From Tyto alba (Eukaryota; Chordata; Aves; Strigiformes; Tytonidae), in contig NW_024881324.1 in assembly GCF_018691265.1 (NCBI RefSeq), forward strand, positions 6,327,730 to 6,391,729: 64,000 nt of DNA, written 5' to 3'. The notes under the pieces are model-generated. The model did no database searches. It was not told the origin of the DNA and worked only from the letters and a program-made list of their open reading frames with translations. The position numbers and the translations under genes are program-made. This document shows, one piece after another, positions 11,768 through 24,110 of this stretch; the stretch's first letter is position 1; each line of letters begins with the position of its first letter.

Positions 11768-14700
11768 TACACTCACAAGACTAAGAAGACACACTGTAAG
11801 GAGTACAGGTAAACCCAGGAATTGTTCACTTGCTCATGTTACTGGATTTGTAGCCTTGGCCAAGGCTGAGGTCACAGAGAAAGATGATACCCAGGTATTT
11901 GCAGACTCTTTTGCCATAACAACAGAAAAGGAAAATTCCATTTAATGAGTTAGGCCATTGGGTATTCATGATCTACAAGACTAATTGGCTACACACATTT
12001 GTAAGACAGAAAATGACTATCTATCCTGCATCCAAGTATAATTAAGAAGAAATGTAAGTACGCAGAATGCAGCTTTGGTATTGAAATTTGTTCAAGAAGT
12101 GGAATATGTCATCATTTCTGCAATTATTCCCCTGGGATCTCTAAGTGCCTAAGTTTCATCTCTCTCTCTGAAAGAATTTAAATATGCAGAAACCAGACAT
12201 GATATCTAATAACAGTCATAATTATAATAACCTTTGATGATTTTTTTCAGGCATGTACCAGCAGAAGTAATTCAGTATCTTATTTTTATTCCTAGTCTTT
12301 CATCTGCTTCCACAGGTATGCATGAGTTCCAGCTCTCAGGGAACTACAATTCTGACAAAGCATCTGGAACTGAGGAAACTCAGCCCTGGCACCTCAGTTT
12401 GGAAAGACACCCATAGAACCAGGATTTGTTTTTCTTTATGGAGGATAGCATGAAAATAATAATGAATTATAGCAAAAAAAATGTCTGGAAACCTCCCCCC
12501 TCCTAAGGCGGACTGGTGACATCATTTATGCAAAGAGAATTTGTTTTCACTGAAAATAATGCAACAAGCGCTGCTGGTCCTATCACATCCTACATTGCAA
12601 GAGTTGCCAGGTAGTTTGTAAATCTCAGAATTAGTAATCAAATCACTTAGGAACTTTAAATTCATTTTTGTTTATCCTACAGGAAATTCTGACACGACAA
12701 TTCTGTAACTCTGTTTTTCCTTTACCAGATATCATAAAAAGCGGCTTTTCCAGCTGTCTCATTTTCTAAAATTAATGAACGGTAAGAAATGTCAAACATC
12801 CTTCTTGGTTGCAGTCAAATTAGGTCTATATTTTAAACCCAAATTGACCGAATCACATAAAACACAAGACTGATTTTTAAATTCTACAATAGTATCGGTA
12901 CAAAAGATGTGCCCTTGTTTACATTCTTTGATAGAATATCGGTATGCAATGTCACCAATGGCCTGCTGTAATTGCACTCAGATAATGTATGCTCCTAATC
13001 TTTTTTTTTTTTAAATGAAAACTATAATTGTTACAGTTTGTTTCATTATTACAGTCAGTGCATGTGGCACATTATCTTTCTCATCCTTTCCTTATTGTTC
13101 CTTTTTCTGAATTTTGCTAGTTTTGTTTTGAATAGTCTCTGTTTGGCTAAAAAAAATATTAACAACCACTGTATTTCTATACTTGTCCCATAGAAGGCGG
13201 CACAGCACGTATACAGCCGTATCCATTGATTTAGAGATAGTTCCCAAAGCCTCCTTTCAGGTTGTGTTCAATTCATAATGGAATTGATGAGCATTTATGT
13301 TGAAGGAGGCTGGCTTGGATTCTGACCCCAAACATTACGGAGCATACTTGGTACAAGGCTTGGAAGCCACACAAAAAGTTCCTTGCCTTTACTTGTTATT
13401 TAAATACAAAATAAAGCAGGCAGTAAAAAATATACACTGTCACAATTTATGTGTGTATGTTTTGCAGATTATTCTTACGTACAGAATATTTCTGGTAAAT
13501 ATGCATATTTTGACCTTTACTAAGTATAACAAAGTTTAAGCAGAAGTAATTTAGAAAGCATTCACTTTACATCAATTTTGGCATACTTCTCTCCCAATTT
13601 TTCATTTGTGGTCTAATAACATAAAATAAATTTTAATAATTATGCAGATGATGTGTCCTTCCCTATAAAGCAGAGAACAACTGCTGGACCTACTTTTTAT
13701 ATATCACATTAATTCTTCCGTAATTAGAAGCCAAATTTCTTGGAAATTATAATTAAGCACTCGCTAAGTCTTGTATTTATACATTGTAGGTGTTTTCTCC
13801 TCCTGACAGACGAGTCTAGGTATGTCACAACCTCCCTGTAAAAAAGACAAAGTTTCTAGAAACTTATGACAGGGTCCCATTTTGATGATACCAGAACACA
13901 TTTCTTTCCAAGTTCTCCTTTGTACTGCTTTTTTCTGCTGTTCAGCACTGTTCCTCCAACATTTAAGGTGTATACATATATCCTTTCTGAAGGTAGCACT
14001 GGAGACAAAAAATGGATTTGTCTCAGATTTTTCTAGAGTTGTTAGGGTTTAAATGTGGACACTAGAAAACAGTGCAGCTCCTGAGGAAGGCAATTTTTAT
14101 GCCAGGATAAAAATACTTTTTTATCTAGCATACACTATAGACAGCTGCCACTTTTAGTAGGGCTTATGCTGCCACTGCTGCCAAGTCCAGATGGGTAGGT
14201 TCCTCCTTTTTATTATGCTTTGTTTAGTGCATAACCCTGTACAGAAATGCAGCAACAGAGTGCTATTAATATTTAGAGACCTGTATCTTTTACATCATAG
14301 AAGCATCAGTCACATTAATCTCTACAAGGCCCCTATAGCCCCCTCCCCTGCTACCAAAAAACCCCCCACCACTCACTCAACCCAGGACACTGGCCCATTT
14401 TACACCCGAGGAAAGAAACAGCAAACCTGACCACTCCAGTGGTGCAGAGTACGTGGATGAATTAACCACATGGATTTCATGTATTCCCAGACCTAAACAA
14501 TGCTGCCTCAGTCCTACAATGCCACTAATTAGCAAGGAAAACAAAATTCTCAATCTCTTATGTAGATCTATGTATGAACTACAAATAAATCTGTTATAAG
14601 ATAGTGTATATTACTGGTCCCACTATCCATATCAGACTGTTTTGTGCTTATGTCCAATATGGCTAAATTTTACCATTTCACACTTGCTATGAGTCAGTGT

Positions 14701-15819
14701 TTTTCCTTTACTTACATTCCTCAGGTTTTTTGCAGCCTTGGAAACAGCACTGGGTGGTCGTCTTCGCACGTAGGAAAGTAATTCATTCTTAACTAGAGAA
14801 CTCCACAATCCCAAGTGAAAAGCAGCCAACATTCATCAAGGTGTCTCATTCCACTGTCAACCAATACAGCTGACTTTGTCAAATTACCATTAGTAAGCTG
14901 CCCATCTTTAAACAAAGCTGCAGGAATTTTATTTTAAAAGGATTACATAAAATGTATGATTTATGAAATAATATCTAAGCAAACTGCCTTTTTTTTTTTC
15001 TGTTTTAGGCACACAAACTGACATTCAGACATACTGTTCTTTCCACAGCATCATTTAAGAATTCCAAACGGACACAGGCAACAGATGCTTACAGGACAAA
15101 CTCTTTCAGCCATTTTTCGGGCTGACTGGAGGCTGTGCATGGAGGAAGGAAGGATTAGGTATAAATTAAAGACAGCCACCTCTAATAGTACATAATCAGA
15201 ACAACAAAAACGTGCCTCAGACCTTCAGCAGCAGGCAATTGCAATACAGCTCATTAAAAGCAAGTCAACACCTTCTCTTTGGTCCCCTTATGAATTTGTT
15301 GGCACAGCCATGGGGGAGGGAAAAGGCAGGGAGAGAAGGAGGTGAGAGATGGAAGTAGACTGCTTCTGCTTTCTTGGCCCATTGCTCACGCTTCAGGGTA
15401 AATAGATCCTTTCTATTACTGTGCACCTGCATCTGACTGCTTCATTTTGATTTGGTCTCCTGCTGTGAAAATGTAGCTTCTTCCAGCACATACAAACCCT
15501 GCCATGCAGCTCAGATGAGAATTATATTGAAAGATGTGAGCGGTGACCTAAAAATGACAACTGGTCCTCAAAATCTCTGATTCCTTTTAAACTCTGTAAG
15601 TTTGCATTTTGCTTGTCTCTCCTTTTCATTGCCTAGAAAAGGCGTAATAAAAACAGCACGTCGACAACGCTGTCATATTACCCTTCTAAATTTTATTAAC
15701 TGTGTAAAATATTATAAAAGGAAAATAAGTTTTCTGAAATGGGAGATATATATTGCCTCTTAAAGCAGTCTCTCTCTCATTTGGTTCTTTCTGTTATAAA
15801 CCTGGGCTTAAGTAGTAAA

Positions 15820-15935
15820 AGGATGAGGTGGCAGAATCTGGTCTTATTCTGGATCTGGCAAAACATTGCTAAGGGACTCTGGCTGTTTCCTTGTGCTCTC
15901 TGAAACTCTGTTTCCACATGTGCAAAATCCAATTC
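15820..15935 (+). repeat. MIR-like SINE relic
   Basis: The segment at about 15896-15928 (CTCTCTGAAACTCTGTTTCC, then ACATGTGCAAAAT) aligns with the MIR core CTCTCTGTGCCTCAGTTTCC, then TCATCTGTAAAAT, with about 26 of 33 positions the same by eye. Upstream, GGCAGAATCTGG and TTCTGGATCTGGC fit the MIR 'cagacctggg...cctggctctgcc' section. It is decayed and has no intact A or B box. Confidence 0.55.
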
Positions 15936-15980
15936 TGATTGTGACACGGCTCACAGAGTAGTGACCACAAAGCTGGGGAA

Positions 15981-15994
15981 GTTGCTATAGCAAT
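15981..15994. promoter_or_regulatory. RFX X-box-like palindrome (imperfect)
   Basis: GTTGCTATAGCAAT fits the RFX-family consensus GTHNYY-AT-RRNAAC with one mismatch at the last base. This is a prediction from sequence alone. Confidence 0.3.
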
Positions 15995-16264
15995 GTAAAA
16001 TACTCTATGCAGAACTATTTGAGACTATCACATAGCATGAGGAGTCAAGCAACTGCCTTAATGTAATACTGGCAAAAGTCTCTCCTGTCTTTTTTTCAGG
16101 TGCTCTAACAAACCCCATAAAACTTTGGCAACTATCTACAGAAAAACTCTAAACGAAAAGATCAGTTCAAAAAAGGAACAAGAAACATCTGAGTAGGTGA
16201 AGTATGTTTAAGGTCTTCCCTTCATACCCACAACGGTTCACAAACAAAACAAAAAACTAGACCA

Positions 16265-16981
16265 GTGCTGTTTAATAATTTGTTGGTGACGTGGACAATG
16301 GATCGAGTGCACCCTCAGCAAGTTTCTCGATGACACCAAGCTGTGTGGTGTGGTGACACGCTGGAGGGCAGGGATGGCATCCAGAGGGACCTGGGCTGCA
16401 GCCAGAGCTGGGGGGCAGCAGGGCCAGGGAGGGGATTCTCCCCCTCTGCTCCGCTCTGGGGAGACCCCCCTGCAGTGCTGGGGCCAGCTCGGGGGCCCCC
16501 AACAGCAGAAGGACACGGAGCTGCTCGAGCGGGGCCAGAGGAGGCCACGGAGATGCTGGGGGGGCTGGAGCAGCTCCCCTGGGGGGCCGGGCTGAGAGAG
16601 TTGGGGGGGTTCAGCCTGGAGAAGAGAAGGGTCTGGGGAGCCCTTCGAGCGGCCTCCCAGGGCTTAAAGGGGGGACAGGAGAGGGGGGGGGGACTCTTTG
16701 TCAGGGGGTGTGGGGATAGGATGAGTGGTAAGGATTTTAAACTGAAAGAGGGGAGATATAGATTAGATATAAGGAAGAAATTCTCTCCTGTGCGGGGGGT
16801 GAGGCGCTGGCCCAGGGTGCCCAGAGCAGCTGTGGCTGCCCCCTCCCTGGAAGGGTTCAGGGCCAGGTTGGACGGGGCTGGGAGCCCCCTGGGCTGGGGG
16901 AAGGGGGCCCTGCCCGGGGCAGGGGGGTGGGACTGGGTGATCTGTAAGGTCCCTTCCAACCCAAACCAGTCTATGGTTCTA
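16265..16981 (+). mobile_element. CR1 LINE, GC-rich copy B with internal deletion
   Basis: This CR1 3' end is nearly identical to the copy at 4160-4900. From 4311 onward against 16394 onward the two align with no gap and a constant offset of 12,083; I count 13 differences in about 580 bp. The 5' part here begins further upstream in the element, with CACCCTCAGCAAGTTT and GATGACACCAAGCTGTGTGG (the CR1 'STLSKF..DDTKL' region), then CATCCAGAGGGACCTGG. It then jumps straight to GCTGCAGCC, lacking the roughly 250 bp normally found between these points. It ends GGTCCCTTCCAACCCAAACC, then TCTATGGTTCTA. It is antisense to CDKAL1. The open frames of 223 (+) and 214 (-) codons here are carried by the element. 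Confidence 0.93.
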
Positions 16982-19900
16982 CAAACCTTAGAATGTCTAC
17001 AAACCTGCCCTTAAGGACACTTGAAGTTTCAAATATAAACATAGAAAACCGTATTATTAATTCTGATCTTGGAATGGAAGATGGAGTTTAGAGGAATCTT
17101 TTAAAAATATCTGCAACTTCCAGCCAATTTGGCCATCACGTGGATTCTGGTGGCACGAGTAAACAAATATTTGGGTTCTTTAAATTTTATTTTGCTTTTT
17201 TTAACAAGCTAAGCCTGTGGTGAAGTGAGGTTACCAAGCTTAAAAATATGATGGTCTGTGTTAGAAAAGGCCATCCTTTCAGCTTCTTCTGTGAAATTAT
17301 TTAAAATTATTTAAGATTGGCTGTTTTTGTTGGAAGCAATTCCTCAAGATACACTGCATATTTCTAAGTGATTTAAGCACAATATGAAGTGGCAGTTGCT
17401 AAGGCAACACTATGCAATTCCTGTTTCAGTGATCTCTCTTAACAGCTGCATAAGCCCAGACAAGTATCAGTTATATGAGAATTTATAAATCACCTTGGTA
17501 AATGCCCTATCAAATAACTTCTCCAGAAATTACTGTAGGAACTTGCAATACCAATCTGTTTTCTCAGACTAAAATCTTGTCTACACTACAGAAAGAAAAC
17601 TGCTCACCAGTGGCTCTGTCAGAAGGGTGCTGATGTAGCACAGACGGATGTAATACTGCATTCAGCACAGATTCAGCATCACCAGCTGTTAGAGAGAATT
17701 GCCAGTAATAATAAAAGGCCCCAACATAAGCTTAACTTCAGTAAATCACAGGCAGAACCGCACGTTGCTTCCTCATAGAGAGGAGAAAGTAGGAAAAAGT
17801 TGGGAGAGGGTAAAAATACTGGATGCAAGAACACCAATGACAAAGTGAAGACAGCATTAATACAAACCAAGTCAATACCGTCTTCCTTGGCATGGTACTG
17901 GAATCCCCACAGTAAGACTGGATGCTCTTAGAATACATCTATAGCCTGATATTTTTTAATCAAATACACCAAAAAGACTGCTCCAAAATGTTGGGCTTCT
18001 CCCCAAAATGTCAACATAATTTTTCTGCTCAGACTACAACTGAAGCCAATGTTCCCTGTTCATCTCATCTGAGAACAAAGGAAGAGCAGATGGGATGAAA
18101 CAGAAAAAACAAAGGTCCAGAATGACCCCCTATGCAAACCCAAACCCAACGCCTCCCCCAAATCCACTAAAAGCTGTACTAATACATTTAACAACACACA
18201 AAATACATAACATCGTTGAAAGTTAATTAACTTAGAATTAAAAATGGTGTCACTAACTGAGTTACAAAAAAAAAAAAAGGTATAAATATGTATCAGCTTT
18301 CTTTTCAAAAGAATAAAACTCCTTTTGCATACATGAATCACAGGCTACTAACAAAAGCATCTGAACATTGTCAGAAGCTGATAATGTTAATGAGGATAGC
18401 ATAATGATATTATTTTCTTTTATTCTGAAGGTAGCCGATATATGATTAAAAAAATCACACACTTCAGGGGTTTTTTTCCAATCTAAGGCAAGGTAAGACC
18501 CTAGAACTGCTGACACTTCTAGAGGCATAGTGCTGAATGACAAATAACATCAAGGGCTTACAGAGGGACCAAAGTGAATGATTCATTAAGCAGTGATAAA
18601 TGTAGTGTGACTTCATGTTATTTGGAATTTAATAGTCACTACTGTCAAACTAGTTGTGATGCACTTTAATATTTTTAAACACTATGCCAATTATTTGCAT
18701 ATAAAAAAGATATTCAAAACAAGTACCTCTTCATTAGCATACTAAAATAATAATTCTGACCAATTCTTTATTATCCATTAAAGGAAGTTAACAGCGATCA
18801 GTTCAAGAAAATCATAAGATAAATCTCTTCTGGCTTAGAAGAAAAAGAAAAAAATGGCTATGGACTAAGTTTTTCTTTCTATCATCTTCTTTATAGCCTA
18901 CTCAATTCTCAGGGCTGTGCATAAAGTTATCACAGAAATCTCAATTGTGTGCTGCTGTGTATGCCTCAGCACACTACCTTTTGCATGACATCAGAAACAA
19001 ATATGGCAAATTAAAAGCCTCACTACTTTGCAAATTCTCTTCAACACCTATACCACCGTGTGCAACCTTCTCCTCCTTAAAAAACATCCTTACTTAGCCC
19101 AGATAATAGGAAATACTTAAAAATTGGAAGACATTAGGGGTTTCTACAATCTTTCAAACTAAGCAGTAACATCCTACACCGTAGTTGAATTTTCACAAGA
19201 CAAAAAGTTAAACAAGCTGTACAGTTTAATTGCAAATGAAATGAAATATTGAGATGGATCAACAAGAAACATGCTGTAATCTCTAATGCAGGTGTTAAGA
19301 CCATAGTATAAACCTTTCTAAAAAACTAGTTTTTAAGAAAAAATTACGGCTGATGTCAATATCTTGACCGCAGTTCTGTGCATACCACTTTACTAATCAG
19401 ACTATTATGTTCTTACCTAGCAGTTTTCAATATTCAAACCAAGTGTGTCAGCTACATTATCAATAAAACCACCACAATGGTTTGAACACGTACACTAAAA
19501 CAATACAACAGCTAGAAAGGCCTGAAGCTTCTTACAGTAGAGTCTTTGCTAACAGAAGAGTAGCAGAAAAAAGAAAAAAAAAAAAAGAATCTTCAGCGTT
19601 TGCGTGACAGATCTTTTTAACCCTCTGTGTAGGTATGGCAAGAAAAACAATTAAGACACTAGATTTAAGTGTCTTCAGCATACATGAATATGGGGATTCA
19701 GACGGAGTTTTACACATTGCTCAATAGTCTTGAATAGTCCATAAAGGACTGGCTTTGTCTTTGCAGTCTTTGCAGACTGTCCTCAAAGGAGGTTGATAGC
19801 TGTGAAACAAGGCCGCAAGAATAAAGGATCTTCCCATGCTTCCGTGACAAAAGCCTGCACATACAGACAGAACGTGCCATGTAAATACAACAATTTTCCA

Positions 19901-22900
19901 AAGAAAAAATATTATTTCAAACTTCTATTTATGGTTATTCTCTTTTGTAAGTAATCTGCAATTAATCACAGTCAAAATGCAACATAAAATCAGAGGCATA
20001 GGAAACAAATCACTGTTCACTAGAAGAAATGTATTACTGAAGGGGCACACTAGGCAGAAATCACTGTTGTATTCCCATAACTGCTGTCAATCCTGTATTC
20101 TAATGTTCTCAAAGCCAGACCTATGAATGTACCAAAATTATGTGGAAACACTTGTGAGAAAAGTCCATACATTTGCTTTTGCTGTTGCCTTCGTTCAATC
20201 TTGGATCATTATCAGAAGGCCAGTAATATGCAACATTTTATTTTCCTACCCCGCCCTTTTTCCTCTTCTGTGTTTCCTCCTTTCAGAATACTATCTTCCC
20301 CATACCTGACTGGAATGAAAAAGCAGAGTGAGACTAAACAATACTCCCACTCCTGAGAAAAACTCTTCAGCAAGTTTAGACTGAAAACTCAAGATCAGCA
20401 AGATTTCTCCTAGTCTTCTTTCTTCCTTCTGCCTACATCTTACTGAAATGCCCAACATGTAATTCTATTTTGCTTTTCTACCAGAGGCAGCTTGACACAA
20501 TTGTTCTTTTTATTTTCCCTGAAAATTGCTTTGTTCCCAAAGGGACTTGATGAAGATGCCTCATGTGTGCAACAGGAAGCATAAACCAGTGCTTTAGTTT
20601 CATCCACATTCAGATGCTCCAAGCATGAAGGAGAAAAAGTGATGTCCTCAAGAAAAAAATGAAGTTTAGTTTTCCACTTTCAAAATCTATGCCCCTTTTC
20701 TCTTTTACACCTCTTTACCTCAGCCAGTAAAGGCAACAACACAATAGGTAGCTGGTTTTCAAAGGCAAATGCCAGTAATTAACCATAAATTGCCTTTTAA
20801 AAAATTGAGGTGGGGCACAAAATGAGCCAATCCTGGATCATCTTAGTCACTCTTATGCTTTAACTGTGAACTATGAATTCTCCAAAGAGAATTCTGGATC
20901 AGAATCAGCCTCACATCATTTGTGTTTTATCCCTTTATGTCAGAAGCAACAAGAAAAGCATAAGCTAGTTTCTGTGAGGTCATCACACAGAACAGGTATG
21001 TAAGACAGGAGAAAACTACATTTAGATTTTAGACTGTTTCAAGCAATTATGAAGACAAGTTGCTTGGAGTAAAAGCTATTGCTGGGTTCATCAGCTATAC
21101 TGGTGAATAGGTCTGGGCTGATGTGTGCTTCATATTGCACAAGCAAAAAGGATTGCCAAGAAAACCAGCATGGGGTCTAGAGTTTTATTATAGCATACTG
21201 AAAAAATGGGAATGAAGCTTACTGTCTGAAAATAAGGCAGCTCCAGGCTAAACAATTTTATGACTGTTTCTTTCTCCTACAGGATGTAGTAGAAATGGCA
21301 CCATAATTTACCCTGTTAAAAATGTCTTATCTTTACCTAAACTAATTATTTTGAACAGTACTAGCTAATATAAAACTTTAGCTAGTATCCCCTGCATCCA
21401 TCTGACTCTCCATGTATTTGCACTATAGTCCTGTCTTTCCTAGCTATTATGACAAAAATGATACAAACACCTTGGAGTTGCTCAGGTTTGTCAAGCTCTA
21501 GGAATTTATTAGGGATTACAGTAAAGACAGAATGGAAAACTGTGCACAAATTTAATTAAGAATTACTGTAAATTTTGTTTAAATATTTGTGATTTTAGAA
21601 CTTTGTAACAAAAGGAACGGGCCAATGTAGTTGCTTTTTACTACTTTTTTTTTTTTTAAGATTCTGTATTCATTGTTAACGATTACAAAAAAATGAAAGA
21701 CATAATTTCTTCTTTATGCTTGGACAAAGTTGATATTGTCAGGGCTGAATGTCAAGATTTTAGGACACAGCTCAATTATAAAGATCACACACTGGTGACT
21801 TGATTAGTTGCTGGAACCAGAAAACGGTGATAATGGAACTCAGCAACACAAGGGCTTCGAATCAGTTTTGTGGAGTGAAAGGGCAAAACCCTCACCACCA
21901 CCATCAATTAGTTCAGCAAATCACGTAACATTTCCAGCTTCAGATGCAACAGCAACACATTTCCATGTTGTTAGGGATATGGTAAATCTACTGCTTTGGA
22001 TATCAAAGATCAATCTTAGATTTCCATACCGTCAGAAGCAGTGTGACCGACATTTTCACACATTACCTACCACGCAGGGGCACGATCCCAGGACGCTCCC
22101 CAGCTGATGGGAGAGGAAAGCAGGCTGTGCTGCTCTGAGATGGTTTTCAGTAAGCCAGACTGGGAGCTGACATCGAGAGGCTGTCATAGCAGGGGACGGG
22201 GTTTCTGTGGTGAGAAGCAACCACGCCATGCTTTGGAAGCCACTCTAACAGCCCCTTGAACTCAGCAGATGTTGCCTGCTACCACAGGCTACAGGATAAC
22301 TTTTTGCAGCTTTGATACATGTCATACAATACAGGCTGGGTCATCTTTTTTCCTAGCTCTACTGTTTGGTGCATTATTACCTGAACTACACAGGCATAGG
22401 ACGTGAACATTTACCAATTGTGTACTTTACCATTAATAAGCATGCCCTTCACAAGTGTTAGAAAAGACAGTGTCAATATGAAAATAGATTATGGCTTGGC
22501 AATCCTACATTTCTAGCACAGCCTTAGAGTTCTAGTTGAGTATAAATAATACAACAGATACCTCCCAACTCTTAATATACGTTGTTTAAAACCTATTATT
22601 AAATGAAAAGAGTCTCTCTGCATAAAGAAGTCAGTCATGGAATAACAACTCCTGTCTGAAGAAACAGAAATGCCATCCAACCTTCAAACCAACACTTTAA
22701 CTGTGATTATCAGCAGCTTCGGCATTAATTCAGTATTAAACTTTGGCATATCCTTATATTGCTTTTTTTTCTTTTTCAAGATCTTAAGATTAAAACAGCT
22801 TACAAACATGTTTGCCAAAAACCCACTGTCATGTTACATAGTGAATTTTGCTATATTCCATCATGCTTGAATAGCAGTAGAGAGAGTCAAGCTTTTGCTA

Positions 22901-24014
22901 TATTTTTACAGGAATATTTTTAAACATCTGAAAAGTGCTTCTGATATAGGAAATATCTGCCCTTTCATTTGTTATATTATAATCAGGACAGAATTTCTTC
23001 AGGTAGTATGAGATAACTGGTCACATTTGTATCTGAAGCACTTTGAAAATACATTTTTAAACTTTTGTCATAAAAATTCTGACCACCTAATCAATTTGTC
23101 AAACATTTTCCCAAATTCCTTTAAGCTACAATGCAGTGAGATAAGCCAGAGTAAGGGCCACAAGGGACCTGAAGGTCCTTCTAAGGGCAGAGAAAATACT
23201 CCCAAACCAAGAACTCAGTCAAGGTTTGTCCCAGGCCTGTTTCCTTTTATCCAGGCCAGACGGCAAGGCAAGAGGTGTGAGGGCTCATGACTGCCCGTAC
23301 CGAGCAACCCTCACCTGAGAGGAGCCTGATGCTGACTGCTGAAGTCCAGTAGTTACAAACAGCACTAACAAATGGGACTGATTAAAAGAAAACAAGGACT
23401 TAATGCAGAGGCAAGGAAGGTGAGAGGGCCTGGTAAGTCATGTAGTAATTTCTCCATAGTATAGAGAGTCCATTGCTAAGAAGAGGGCTTTAGGACTCCC
23501 AGGTTTACCTTTTTAGATGACTGGTACTGGTAATAATTGCTCACGGCTGCTATTCCCTCTGCTCCATGGTTGAAGAAGAGGTAATGCCTCACTTTCTAGG
23601 AAATTATTCATGATCCAGCTTCAGTGAAGAAGAGGTTAGCCTCTTAGAGAGGTTGAGATGAGTTATGTGATCCAAACTCAAGAGAGCATGAAATAAATGC
23701 AGAACCTGGGAGAGAGGCTATGCCATTTCATTTACACAAAGAGAAAGGAGATTGAACAGGGAAAGAAGGCGGCAACACAAAAATCTGTTATGAAAGAAGC
23801 AGATAAAGTAAAACAGAGTATCTAGAAGGGCTTTTTACAAAATACAGATCAAATAGCATTATCTGCTCATACTTCAGGCTTCTCATGCATCAAGTATAAA
23901 TTACTGCATGGAAGAGAACATGCTTTCAGAATCTGTTTATTGAAGAGAATCAGGCAAAGAGTTAGCGGCACAGCTCTCAGACAGAATCAGCTTTAGGCCT
24001 TGTCACATCAATGA
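16982..24014 (-). other. CDKAL1 intron sequence
   Basis: AT-rich intron with no recognised exon. It includes the RFX-like site at 17395-17408 and a T run at 21645-21658. A patch at about 22040-22260 is more GC-rich than its surroundings, without a known repeat or coding signature. Open frames are all about 100 codons or shorter and match nothing known. Confidence 0.6.
17395..17408. promoter_or_regulatory. RFX X-box-like palindrome
   Basis: GTTGCTAAGGCAAC is a 14-bp site with both half-sites (GTTGCT and GGCAAC) fitting the RFX-family consensus GTHNYY-NN-RRNAAC. Such X-boxes mark RFX-bound enhancers and ciliary-gene promoters. It lies in the intron, about 1.4 kb from the weaker site at 15981. 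There is no evidence of use beyond the motif. Confidence 0.4.
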
Positions 24015-24110
24015 TTTATAGGGTGACACTAGGGAAATCAATTAAGTTCTCTATGTGCCCCAGTTTTCCCATCTGTAAAATAGGGGCAAGTCGTTATTCA
24101 AGCAGAGTGC
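24015..24110 (+). repeat. MIR-like SINE relic, well-preserved core
   Basis: The run GGTGACACTAGGGAAATCAA, then TTAAGTTCTCTATGTGCCCC, then AGTTTTCCCATCTGTAAAAT, then AGGGG matches the MIR core (gtgaccttgggcaagtcact...cagtttcctcatctgtaaaatgggg) along its length. Similarity may extend upstream to about 23950. MIR is an amniote-wide ancient SINE, so a copy in a bird intron is old. It is no longer mobile. Confidence 0.75.

Larger units (their letters stand above)
8976..15819 (-). other. CDKAL1 intron upstream of the first TRAM exon
   Basis: First part of a large intron (at least 55 kb within the window). Visible structure: inverted repeats at 9541-9558 and 9677-9704, the microsatellites at 10393-10472 and 11752-11767, and a splice-donor-like site on the minus strand at about 14710-14716. 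No exon of the MTTase or radical-SAM parts of CDKAL1 was recognised. The 126-codon plus frame at 10778-11158 matches nothing I know. Confidence 0.6.

Noticed and set aside
16315..16959. 214-codon minus-strand open frame rich in proline
   Set aside because: Antisense reading of CR1 copy B; the same happens antisense to copy A (4283-4909). Proline-rich because of the C runs.
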